DNA from: JAPUME01 sp027294185
GTDB taxonomy: Bacteria > Acidobacteriota > Terriglobia > UBA7540 > JAPUME01
Direction of reading: 5' to 3'
DNA length: 64,000 bases
Assembly: GCA_963555835.3 (NCBI GenBank)
Contig: CAUVWZ020000002.1
Span: forward strand, 682,001 to 746,000
How positions within the stretch are numbered: position 1 is the stretch's first letter; every line of letters starts with the position of its first letter. Position numbers and translations under genes: made by a program. Positions 44,335 to 51,192 of this stretch are shown here, one piece after another. The notes below the pieces were generated by a model. It was not told the origin of the DNA. It was given only the letters and a program-made list of their open reading frames with translations, and made no database searches.

Positions 44335-45264
44335 CTAGGCTCGCGGGTGACAACTACGATAAACCTGCTGCAAACGCTCCTGAAGAACATGCGTATAAAC
44401 CTGCGTCGTTGAAATGTCGCTGTGGCCCAGCAAGGTCTGGACGGTCCGCAGGTCAGCTCCCCGCTCGAGCAGATGTGTTGCAAACGTGTGGCGGAGCAGA
44501 TGAGGCGTCAGTCGGGTTCGGATCCCCGCCTGTCGGCCACAATTCCCCAGCATCTTCCACAGACCCACGCGGCTCAGGGGCCATCCGCGATAATTGAGAA
44601 ACAAATAATCCGGCGAGCCCGCTTTCAAAAGCTGAGACCGGCCCCGGCGGAGATAGCTCTCCACAGCCGAAAGCGCGGAGCGTCCTACAGGTATCAGACG
44701 TTCCTTGCTCCCCTTGCCCGTGCATCGAACTACGCCGACTTCAAGCTGCAAATCGCCAAGCCGCAGGTTGATCAGCTCGGATACCCTCATGCCCGTGGCA
44801 TAAAGCAACTCCATCATGGCCCGGTCCCGAAGCCTCTTGGCCGAGTCCACTCCCGGCGGGCATGCTTGGTCGAACAGCGTGTCCACTTCAACTTCCGATA
44901 GAAATTTCGGCAGGCGCTGCCAGAGCTTGGGGGCGTCCAGGTCGCGGGTGGGATCTTGCGTTGATTTCCCCTCCCGAATCAGAAACCGGTAAAAGTTACG
45001 CAGGCTCACCAGGTGCCGGGCAACCGAACGCGCCTCCAGGCCCCGCGTGTAGAGATGCTCCATAAACCTCTGGACATTTTTCCGCCCCGCCTTTTCAACG
45101 GAAATGCGACTCTTCCCCAGGAAGGCCACCCATTTGGCCAGGTCGCAACCGTAGCTGGCAATGGTGTTGGCAGCGAGACCCTTTTCGATAGTGAGGTAAT
45201 GGAGGTAGGCTTCCAGGCTCTCCGGGTGTGCGCTTCCTGGGGATTGTCTCGGAGAGTGCTTCAT
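44335..45264 (-). CDS. xerD: Site-specific tyrosine recombinase XerC/XerD
   Basis: 309 residues from ATG 45264. The N-terminal SAM-like core-binding domain (LEAYLHYLTIEKGLAANTIASY) is followed by the catalytic domain with Arg in ATGMRVSELINLRLGD, Lys in TGKGSKERLIPV, His-Arg in HLLRHTFATHLLERGAD, then LGHSDISTTQVYTH with the second His and the nucleophilic Tyr. All six active residues are present. The housekeeping gene order around it (cca, dnaE) suggests the chromosome-dimer recombinase rather than a mobile integrase. No integrated element is adjacent. Confidence 0.92.
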   Translation of the reverse strand: MKHSPRQSPGSAHPESLEAYLHYLTIEKGLAANTIASYGCDLAKWVAFLGKSRISVEKAGRKNVQRFMEHLYTRGLEARSVARHLVSLRNFYRFLIREGKSTQDPTRDLDAPKLWQRLPKFLSEVEVDTLFDQACPPGVDSAKRLRDRAMMELLYATGMRVSELINLRLGDLQLEVGVVRCTGKGSKERLIPVGRSALSAVESYLRRGRSQLLKAGSPDYLFLNYRGWPLSRVGLWKMLGNCGRQAGIRTRLTPHLLRHTFATHLLERGADLRTVQTLLGHSDISTTQVYTHVLQERLQQVYRSCHPRA

Positions 45265-45734
45265 GATTTCAAGTGTAGGGTAGCCGAATCTGAGGCTTAG
45301 GCCATATTCAGCCAAACCGACCTGCTCCAGGCAGGCCGACAGCCCCCTCCCGATTTGCCGTGGGTTACACTCGTTTCCAACGACCGCCAACGAGGATGCT
45401 TTGAAAAAGCAAAGTCCTCTGAAATCAATAATTTAAGAGACAATTTGCGTGGAATCTGGATCTTATTCACTTCTCTGCTTCAGGGGGGCCCTGCAGGGGG
45501 GAATAATGAGGATTCCACCTAACTTATAGAACCACAATACTTAACGTAAGACTATTCGCTCCCTGGTGGCTAAATCCGACGTGGCTCGGGCCGTATGGCG
45601 AGCATCAAACTACCCGCCAAACCCTTGACACCCCAAAACCGTGGCCTATACTACCACAAGCCACAAGATGCAACTAATACTTAACGCGAAACTTTACCCC
45701 TCTCGCACCTCTCTGCCGACGGAGGTAATTTGCC
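45265..45734 (+). other. 470-base intergenic region with promoter and repeated 11-mer
   Basis: No coding sequence is convincing. The 11-mer AATACTTAACG occurs at 45536-45546 and again at 45676-45686, 140 bases apart, with further imperfect similarity after each copy. A promoter lies between them. A G/C-rich inverted segment, GGGGGCCCTGCAGGGGG-like, is at 45483-45501. I see no tRNA or riboswitch that I recognise. Confidence 0.5.
45625..45652 (+). promoter_or_regulatory. Sigma70-type promoter for the 170-residue unknown protein
   Basis: TTGACA (45625-45630) and TATACT (45647-45652) with a 16-base spacer lie 82 bases before the TTG start. Both hexamers are near consensus. The second copy of the AATACTTAACG repeat falls in the expected 5' leader. 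Confidence 0.65.
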
Positions 45735-46247
45735 TTGGCCGAGGCTAACTCCTCTACTCACAAGAAGATAGTAGTCCGTAAGCTGGACGGCGATGAGGTT
45801 AAGGGATTTGCCAATACAGCCTCCTTTTTTGGCTCCGAGGGCGTGGAAATGCTTGATTTGAATGGGCGTTTCGTCACCGTACCCCTGGGGGAGGTCAAAG
45901 GCGTTTACTTCGTACGGGACTTCGAGGCCGGCACGCCCCGAAGGGAGCGCAAGACCTTCCTCACCCGCCCCAAAATCGGCGGCCTGTGGGTTCGCCTCAC
46001 TTTTACCGACAATGACTTCATGGAAGGCGTTATCCCCAACAATCTAAAGACCCAACAGGAACCCGGGCTGATGATCATTCCGCCCGATTTCTCGGCCAAT
46101 AACCTGAAAATCTACATCCCCAAGGCCGCCCTGCGGGAGTTGGAGGTCCTGAGTGTCGTGACCGACGGCGGTGCCAAGCGCGCCCGCCGCAAAACCACCT
46201 ACAGCACCCGCCAGCTTCGCCTCTTTACCGGCAAAGAAGGCGACTAG
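45735..46247 (+). CDS. Conserved-looking 170-residue protein of unknown function
   Basis: A TTG at 45735 stands eight bases after GGAGGT. The predicted soluble protein has two beta-rich parts: residues 10-70 (KKIVVRKLDGDEVKGFANT, EGVEMLDLNGRFVTVPLGEVKGVYFVRDF) and residues 80-140 (RPKIGGLWVRLTFTDNDFMEGVIPNNL, then SANNLKIYIPKAAL). The two halves look alike (a strand, D-x-x-x-x-G-V/F, an F/L block, then a V-K-G-V or L-R-E-L-type end), as if a small barrel were duplicated; this is an inference by eye. The tail is basic. No enzyme motif is visible. It has its own promoter and precedes lpxD by about 190 bases. Confidence 0.75.
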   Translation: MAEANSSTHKKIVVRKLDGDEVKGFANTASFFGSEGVEMLDLNGRFVTVPLGEVKGVYFVRDFEAGTPRRERKTFLTRPKIGGLWVRLTFTDNDFMEGVIPNNLKTQQEPGLMIIPPDFSANNLKIYIPKAALRELEVLSVVTDGGAKRARRKTTYSTRQLRLFTGKEGD

Positions 46248-46439
46248 CCCTCCCCTCTTTTAATTGGGCCTTTTTCCGCCTTCAATTTCCACAACGGCGA
46301 GTATAGACTGCCAGTGAATGCCGCAACATAGACAAGAGCCTGCCCGGCTCTCCGGCAAGGGTCCACCCCTTTCCGAATCGTTCTAATCCGGCTGATTCGG
46401 GCCAACTTAGGAACTTATGAACTCATGAAAGGATCTGCC

Positions 46440-47453
46440 ATGAAACTCGGCGAAATCGCTCGACGGCTGGGCTGCGAACTGGAAGGCACGGGAGATATCG
46501 ACATCACCGGCGTCCGGGGTCTGGAAGAGGCGGGCGCGACGGAACTCTCCTTCGTCTCCAACCGCAAGTACATCCCCAAGATCAAGACCACGCGGGCGGC
46601 GGCCCTGATTCTTGGCCGCGACCTCCCCAACCCGAAGCAGCAACCCGTCATTAGACCCGTCCTATGGTCAGATGACCCCTACACCGCCTTCGCACGGGCC
46701 CTCGAGCTCTTCTACCAACCGCCGCGTCCCGCACCGGGTATCCACCCGACGGCGGTCGTCGCACCCACGGCGAAGCTGGGCCGGAATGCCTCCATCGGTC
46801 CCTATGTGGTGATCGAAGATGACGTAGAGATCGGCGACGAGGCGGTGCTCAAGAGCCTTGTCGTAATCTATCAGGGCGCGCGCATCGGCCAACGGTTCCT
46901 GGCGCACTCGCACGCCGTGGTGCGCGAGTTCTGCCGCCTGGGCGACGACGTAATCCTGCAAAACGGCGCTGTGGTCGGCTGCGACGGTTACGGCTTCGCC
47001 AAGCAGCCTGACGGCTCCTATTACAAGATTGTCGCGGCAGGGATTACCGTACTTGAAGATCGCGTGGAGATTCAGGCGAACGCCTGCCTGGACCGCGCCA
47101 CGGTGGGCGAGACGCGCATCCGCGCCGGAGCGAAGATCGACAACCTGGTGCAGGTGGGTCACAGCTCGGAGGTGGGCGAGAATTCCCTGCTCTGCGCGCA
47201 GGTGGGGCTGGCCGGGTCAACCCGGGTGGGGCGCAGTTGCATCCTGACGGGTCAGGTGGGCGTGGCGGGCCATTGCACGCTGGGCGATAACGTTATCGCC
47301 ACCGCGCAGTCCGGCATCCCGAACGATGTGCCCTCGGACAGGATCGTTTCGGGTTACCCGGCGATCGATAACAAGCTTTGGCTGAAATGCTCTGTAGCAT
47401 TTACGCGGTTGCCGGAAATGGTACGGGGTTTTCGGAAGGTGAAATCCAGATGA
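46440..47453 (+). CDS. lpxD: UDP-3-O-acylglucosamine N-acyltransferase
   Basis: A 337-residue lipid A enzyme adding the N-linked acyl chain. The N-terminal uridine-binding domain (MKLGEIARRLGCELEGTGD, ITGVRGLEEAGATELSFVSN) is followed by a left-handed beta-helix of hexapeptide repeats (HPTAVVAPTAKLGRNASIGPY onward). The catalytic His lies in LVQVGHSSEVGENS. ATG 46440 has AAAGGAT upstream; an ATG five codons earlier is less well placed. Its presence supports an LPS-type outer membrane. The partner lpxA, B, C genes are not in the window. Confidence 0.95.
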   Translation: MKLGEIARRLGCELEGTGDIDITGVRGLEEAGATELSFVSNRKYIPKIKTTRAAALILGRDLPNPKQQPVIRPVLWSDDPYTAFARALELFYQPPRPAPGIHPTAVVAPTAKLGRNASIGPYVVIEDDVEIGDEAVLKSLVVIYQGARIGQRFLAHSHAVVREFCRLGDDVILQNGAVVGCDGYGFAKQPDGSYYKIVAAGITVLEDRVEIQANACLDRATVGETRIRAGAKIDNLVQVGHSSEVGENSLLCAQVGLAGSTRVGRSCILTGQVGVAGHCTLGDNVIATAQSGIPNDVPSDRIVSGYPAIDNKLWLKCSVAFTRLPEMVRGFRKVKSR

Positions 47454-47498
47454 ATTACTCGGTCTCGATGCAAGCTGTCTGGCGATCCCTAACTAAGT

Positions 47499-47630
47499 TC
47501 ATCTAATGGCGTCCAGGAAGTTGCTCTTGCCAGCATTGTTAGCTCCGACAGGAAGCGTATAATCCCCGAAGTTAAAGGTCTCCTCAATTATTGAACGAAA
47601 GTTATGAACCACAACGCTCTTTATCTGCAT
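47499..47630 (-). pseudogene. Truncated N-terminus of an AAA/OLD-family ATPase
   Basis: Forty-three codons from ATG 47630 read MQIKSVVVHNFRSI, then FNFGDYTLPVGANNAGKSNFLDAI and stop at TGA. This is the start of a SMC/RecF-like or OLD-type ATPase with its Walker A (GANNAGKS), cut off right after it. No continuation in any frame was recognised before lpxD. Such ATPases occur in abortive-infection and Gabija-like modules, but only this stub remains. Confidence 0.7.
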
Positions 47631-47637
47631 TGAGTAC

Positions 47638-47694
47638 CTACTGAAAATCTCGACCTACTTCGCGGGACGTAACGGCCGGAAGCCTGGACGTCAC
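47638..47694 (-). pseudogene. hicA: hicA remnant, truncated after 18 codons
   Basis: GTG at 47694 overlaps the hicB stop as GTGA. It reads MTSRLPAVTSREVGRDFQ before TAG. SRLPAVTSREV matches the usual HicA toxin start (K-L-P-x-V-T/S-x-R/K-E-V), but the double-stranded-RNA-binding-like core with the catalytic His is missing. The truncated ATPase begins eight bases later. Confidence 0.6.
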
Positions 47695-47912
47695 GCCGAA
47701 ATCTCGATGGGTTTGATGAGGATATCTTCTTCGGGAACAGGCAGGCCGTCTTCGCGGAGGCTTTCAATATACAATTCCATTGCCTCGCGGGTATTTTTGG
47801 TGCCTTTTTCAATCGTCTCGCTCTGGGTGTGGCAACCGGGAAGGACCGGGCAAAAGACATGGTATCCTCCCTCGGCCTCCTTCTCAAAAATCACTGTATA
47901 ACGGTGAGCCAA
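47691..47912 (-). CDS. hicB: HicB-like antitoxin, now without its toxin
   Basis: A 73-residue protein from TTG 47912 with the degraded RNase H-like HicB fold: YTVIFEKEAEGGYHVFCPVLPGCHTQSETIEKGTKNTREAMELY, the standard HicB/UPF0150 signature. There is no C-terminal DNA-binding domain, which fits the short HicB class. HicB normally neutralises HicA, which here is a remnant overlapping its end. It may therefore be a leftover or a solitary regulator. Confidence 0.85.
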   Translation of the reverse strand: MAHRYTVIFEKEAEGGYHVFCPVLPGCHTQSETIEKGTKNTREAMELYIESLREDGLPVPEEDILIKPIEISA

Positions 47913-48016
47913 GGAGTACGTCCAATGACGATATTCTAACGCAGACTTACGCCCTCAGATAGGGCATTCCCTCAGCGCCTAAAGGTGTTAATGAGCATCA
48001 CTGCTGCGTCACGGCG

Positions 48017-48043
48017 AATTCGCCGCGGCGAACATGCCCTGAC
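48017..48043. repeat. 27-base direct repeat, copy 1, containing a 14-base palindrome
   Basis: The 27-base segment beginning AATTCGCCGCGGCGAACATG is identical at 48990-49016. It includes TTCGCCGCGGCGAA, a perfect 14-base palindrome. Copy 1 is just beyond the VOC gene's stop. Confidence 0.7.
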
Positions 48044-48077
48044 GAACTGCAAACGCACGCTAAACAGCTATCTTGCG

Positions 48078-48497
48078 TCATGAGTTTATTTCCCACCCCT
48101 CCAGCAACTGGACGATATTTCCGTCAGGGTCTTTGAAGAAGGCGAGCGTCATCCCGGACAACGCAGGTGAGGCTTGCGGCGGGACGGTGAAGGTTACCTC
48201 ATCCTTCATGCGCTCGTGGTAATCAGCGACGCTATCCACCTCCAGGGCGAAGTGCTTGAAGCCTACGGGCTGCTCTCCGCCCATAACCTTGGGGCCTCCG
48301 CCCGCATCGCCCCCAGCCTTATCGTCTGACTTGAAAAGCTCCAGGTAGAAATCTCCCAAACGAATAAAGACCACCGGGTCGCCTTTGGTGTCGGTGAAGG
48401 TCAGGGCGCGCTCGAAGCCGAACCACTTCTTGTAGAAGGCCTCGGCTCGGGCATTGTCGCGGCAGTTGAGCGCGATGTGGTGCATGGCTTTCGGCAT
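48078..48497 (-). CDS. VOC-family (glyoxalase/dioxygenase fold) protein
   Basis: A 139-residue single-domain VOC protein of two beta-alpha-beta-beta-beta units. Metal-ligand positions appear as MHHIALNC near the start, YLELFK at the end of unit 1, KHFALEV, and FKDPDGNIVQLLE at the end. This resembles lactoylglutathione lyase relatives and many uncharacterised dioxygenases. Residues 65-78 form an Asp/Gly-rich loop (DDKAGGDAGGGPKV). The substrate cannot be inferred. No co-directional neighbours are close. Confidence 0.85.
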   Translation of the reverse strand: MPKAMHHIALNCRDNARAEAFYKKWFGFERALTFTDTKGDPVVFIRLGDFYLELFKSDDKAGGDAGGGPKVMGGEQPVGFKHFALEVDSVADYHERMKDEVTFTVPPQASPALSGMTLAFFKDPDGNIVQLLEGWEINS

Positions 48498-48807
48498 AGG
48501 GGAACTCCTGTACGTCTGGTGTGTGTTGCTTTAGGGAGAGATTGTAACTCAGGATTGTGAATCCGTGTCCCACACTTTTCCCCGCACTTCGCTTGGTTCG
48601 CACACATCCCAACAGACGCGGATGGTTGCGCCACCCGCGGTGCCTGAAAGTCGCGGCCTACCGTCCGCTTGGTAGCGCGGAACCCGCTCTTCAGGTTCCG
48701 CGTTTCTCGTTCGGCATCTCAAAGCCGCAGAATCTCACTACGGGTTCTGCGCTACCGGAAATACCTCAGTAGCTCAGTAGACTCCGATTCTTGTTACTTG
48801 CCGGGTG

Positions 48808-48836
48808 CCCCATCCTTTGCACAGCAAAGGGTGGGG
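48808..48836. repeat. 13-bp hairpin repeat-like element
   Basis: CCCCATCCTTTGC and GCAAAGGGTGGGG flank a three-base loop. One T-G wobble is the only imperfection. Similar GTGCCCCATCC/AAGGGTGGGG hairpins are, as I recall, frequent between genes in Acidobacteriota genomes; this could be tested by counting copies. Confidence 0.5.
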
Positions 48837-48989
48837 TCGGGAGAACTCCTCGGGGTCTGCGGTTCAAAAGAAACCCGGCGTCGATCTCGCCCCCCTTCCC
48901 TCCCCATTTCTCTGGGTCCGCACACATCCCAACAGGCGGGGGTGGTTGCGCAACCCGTGATTTCCCCACCCTTCCCGCTCAGCACGGCT

Positions 48990-49016
48990 AATTCGCCGCG
49001 GCGAACATGCCCTGAC
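48990..49016. repeat. 27-base direct repeat, copy 2
   Basis: Identical to 48017-48043, including the TTCGCCGCGGCGAA palindrome. The bases flanking the two copies differ beyond the unit, except for a shared CACGGC close upstream. Confidence 0.7.
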
Positions 49017-49198
49017 AAGAATGGACACGCGCAACCACGGCAGGCGCAACATGGCTGGTTCGCACACCCCGGCAAGCCGGGGTAGCGCCACCCGAATTAT
49101 TTTGATTGGTGTGAGCGGACGGCAGGCGTGGTGTCCTCTTGTGAACGAGAGCTGCAGTCGGCCTTATCCTCACCAGACTGGGAGGCGTGTTTCGAGCC

Positions 49199-49285
49199 TC
49201 AGCCCATTCCGACGAGGCCGGGGAAGCGGGAAATCAGAACGATATAGCCGACCAGAAGGGGAACGAAAATGATTGCGGGTTCCAT
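49199..49285 (-). CDS. Possible 28-residue single-helix membrane peptide
   Basis: ATG 49285 lies after CTGGAG and 35 bases beyond the DUF3179 gene. It encodes MEPAIIFVPLLVGYIVLISR followed by FPGLVGMG and a TGA stop. This is one hydrophobic helix with a basic turn. It may be a small membrane peptide or the stump of a lost gene. I found no convincing homology past the stop. Confidence 0.3.
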   Translation of the reverse strand: MEPAIIFVPLLVGYIVLISRFPGLVGMG

Positions 49286-49320
49286 CAATGACTCCAGTGA
49301 GCCGCGTTCCGGTTCACGGT

Positions 49321-50301
49321 TTACTTCGCCTTGAAAATTTCGGCGTCCGGGTAGAACGCTTTGAGTTGTGTGAAGTAGGCGAAAAAGGCGCCGATGGGCT
49401 CACCGTCTGTGCCACGCGCGGAGGCTGTTTCCTGCTGCCGGTCGAACTCGATGGTAATCTCCTTGCCGGCCAGCTTATCTCGCACTCGGGCGCCCGCTTT
49501 GCGGAGCTCCGAGAAGGGATAAATCTTGGTCGTCCCGTCGAGGGACACGGCCAGGACCAAGCGGCGATCCATCAACCTGGAAGAATAGGGGTCGCGCATG
49601 TAATCCCTCCGATGGCCGGTATCAAAGGAGAGGACCGTCGTCTGCGGGTGCTTTTCTTTCCACCGGCTCCAGGAGGAATGCACGGCGGGGAGCACGGGGA
49701 GCTTTGTGCCAGCCATCGGCCCGGTCACGGCGACGGCGTAGAGTTGCGACCAGAGGCTGTCGGTCTGGCGGTCAAAGAAAAGCACGTTGGACTTGGTAAG
49801 CAAACCCGAGACGCCGAAATTGCGTCGCTTGCCGTCGATCAGCGGGTCGTAAACTACGCCCGATCCGCAGAGCGGTCACCAACTGACCATCACCGGCTTA
49901 TCACCGACCGTATCATTGACCACCTCGTGCCAGGTGAGGATACCGGTCGGATAAGCCTTGGCCACGCCGCCGAATTCCACTCCGATCACAATATCGGAGG
50001 GCTTCAACTTCTCATCCGCTTCGGCAGCGGAAATGAATGCCGGATCGGTGAGAGCCGGAATGCCGTCGCGAGGCGGACCGCCACCCCTGATGCCCGCAAG
50101 CGGAATCAAGTGCCGGGTCACATCGAACGGCTTCTGACCCCTGCCGGCCCGGATAAACCTCATGTCCTTCTCGACGACCAGTTCCAGGCCCTTCGGAGCG
50201 GGACGTGCCCAGGGTGCTGCGCCGACAACGACCAGGAGCAGGGCGAAGCCGAGGAAGGCTCCGCTTCGAAGATATCTTTTCAAACGCTTCATCCGCTTCA
50301 T
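49321..50301 (-). CDS. DUF3179-domain exported protein with in-frame TGA at the CPLC cysteine: candidate UxxC selenoprotein
   Basis: Reading through TGA at 49878-49876, the frame from ATG 50301 encodes 326 residues. Residues 8-30 are a signal peptide or anchor after a basic start (MKRMKRLKR). The DUF3179 core follows: GVEFGGVAKAYPTGILTWHEVVNDTVG, then VMVSW-U-PLCGSGVVYD, FGVSGLL, LFFDRQTDSLWSQL and a C-terminal half. In this family the motif is normally (W/Y)-Cys-Pro-Leu-Cys; the first Cys, residue 142, is TGA here while the second (145) is TGC. Similarity runs unbroken through the codon. A hairpin begins 13 bases after the TGA. The family's function is unknown; a redox or metal role through CxxC is inferred. 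GTG at 50334 is an alternative start. Confidence 0.82.
49843..49862 (-). promoter_or_regulatory. Candidate SECIS hairpin of the DUF3179 gene
   Basis: On the coding strand CGGGCG (49862-49857) pairs with CG-A-CCCG (49849-49843), with a single bulged A, around the loop TAGTTTA. The loop G is 22 nt after the TGA. Bulged base, small loop with G, and distance all resemble known bacterial SECIS elements. SelB recognition is inferred. Confidence 0.5.
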
Positions 50302-50418
50302 GTTGTGCAGACTCCACTTCGGGCCGCCAGCCACACATCAGACCCGAAGACCCCTTCCATAAGTAAAAATGCTCGAGCGCCGGGATTGGTTACGGCAGAC
50401 CTGAAGCTCGATGGTATC

Positions 50419-51192
50419 TTAACCCGCCGTTTGCGGGGGCGGTTGCCTTTCTTCCTCGCTCAGGCCCGTGAGAATGCGCTCGCGGACCGCATCGCGCAAG
50501 CGGCCCCGATCCTCGATTGCCATGCCTGTCGTAGGAAGGGGATCATGGAAGGTAATGCGCACCGTGCCCGGGTGCATTTTGAACTTACCCTTGGCCATGA
50601 CCTTTCGGCTGCCGGAGACCGAGATGGGCACGACCGGCACTCCGGCCTTGATGGCCATAACGAATACTCCGCCTTTGAAGCGCCGCACTCGCCCGTCGGG
50701 GCTGCGCGTGCCCTCAGGAAAGGCTATAAAGGGGCGGCCGGATTTCAGGGCCTCGACGGCACGGTCAATGCTTTGAATGGCGCTGGCGCGGTTCCGCCGG
50801 TCGATGGGAATGAAGCCGCGCATCCGCATGCCGATGTTCAGCAAGGGGACATTAAAGAATTCCTTCTTCGCCATAATCCAGACCGGCGGCAGGATGGAGA
50901 CCAGCGCCGGAGGATCAATGTTGCTCTGGTGGTTGGCGAGATAGAGGGCTGCCTGGCCGGGCTGGATTTTCTCCTGGCCATGGACTTCGAGCTTCGCGCC
51001 TGAGAGCCATACCGATACCCTGGCCCCGAAACGTCCGACGGCGTAGATGGAATCCGTCTCGCGCGCCAGGATGGTGTAGAGAAGCATCGGCGGCGCCGCC
51101 AGCAGGATATAAACCGCAATAAAGAGGACCACCAAACAGGCTCGAATCATGGTTCGGTTCTCATGGGTCAGGCGGCTTTCCGAGGGGGTCAC
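50419..51192 (-). CDS. plsC: 1-acyl-sn-glycerol-3-phosphate acyltransferase
   Basis: A 257-residue membrane acyltransferase making phosphatidate. The N-terminal helix (ACLVVLFIAVYILLAAPPML) precedes motif I NHQSNID (usually NHxxxxD), the GMRMRGFIPIDR block, motif III FPEGTRS and motif IV VPVVPISVSG. GTG 51192 overlaps the stop of the M61 gene as GTGA, which suggests coupling; ATG 51150 would start directly at the helix. The gene sits between the peptidase and the DUF3179 gene. Confidence 0.92.
   Translation of the reverse strand: MTPSESRLTHENRTMIRACLVVLFIAVYILLAAPPMLLYTILARETDSIYAVGRFGARVSVWLSGAKLEVHGQEKIQPGQAALYLANHQSNIDPPALVSILPPVWIMAKKEFFNVPLLNIGMRMRGFIPIDRRNRASAIQSIDRAVEALKSGRPFIAFPEGTRSPDGRVRRFKGGVFVMAIKAGVPVVPISVSGSRKVMAKGKFKMHPGTVRITFHDPLPTTGMAIEDRGRLRDAVRERILTGLSEEERQPPPQTAG

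Larger units (their letters stand above)
48498..49198. other. Non-coding region with interspersed repeats and a strong hairpin
   Basis: About 700 bases without a credible gene. A 38-base unit with the core CGCACACATCCCAACAG occurs at 48597-48634 and 48917-48954 with a few mismatches, and a looser relative lies at 49059-49094; each ends near ACCCG. A hairpin at 48808-48836 pairs 13 bases (CCCCATCCTTTGC with GCAAAGGGTGGGG, one G-T) around ACA. The second copy of the 27-base repeat is at 48990-49016. It looks like a cluster of small genome-wide repeats. Confidence 0.6.

Noticed and set aside
44335..45264. XerD-like recombinase as an integrase of a mobile element
   Set aside because: It sits in a housekeeping order with cca, dnaE and accA, with no att-like repeats or cargo genes nearby.
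49199..49285. TGA at the end of the 28-codon membrane peptide as a third Sec codon
   Set aside because: The sequence after the TGA shows no conserved domain and there is no Cys motif context, so an ordinary stop is simpler.
49273..51003. Long open frame of 576 codons on the plus strand
   Set aside because: It lies antisense to the DUF3179 and plsC genes, which have clear family motifs; the plus-strand product is low in recognisable motifs and reflects GC-rich codon shadowing.
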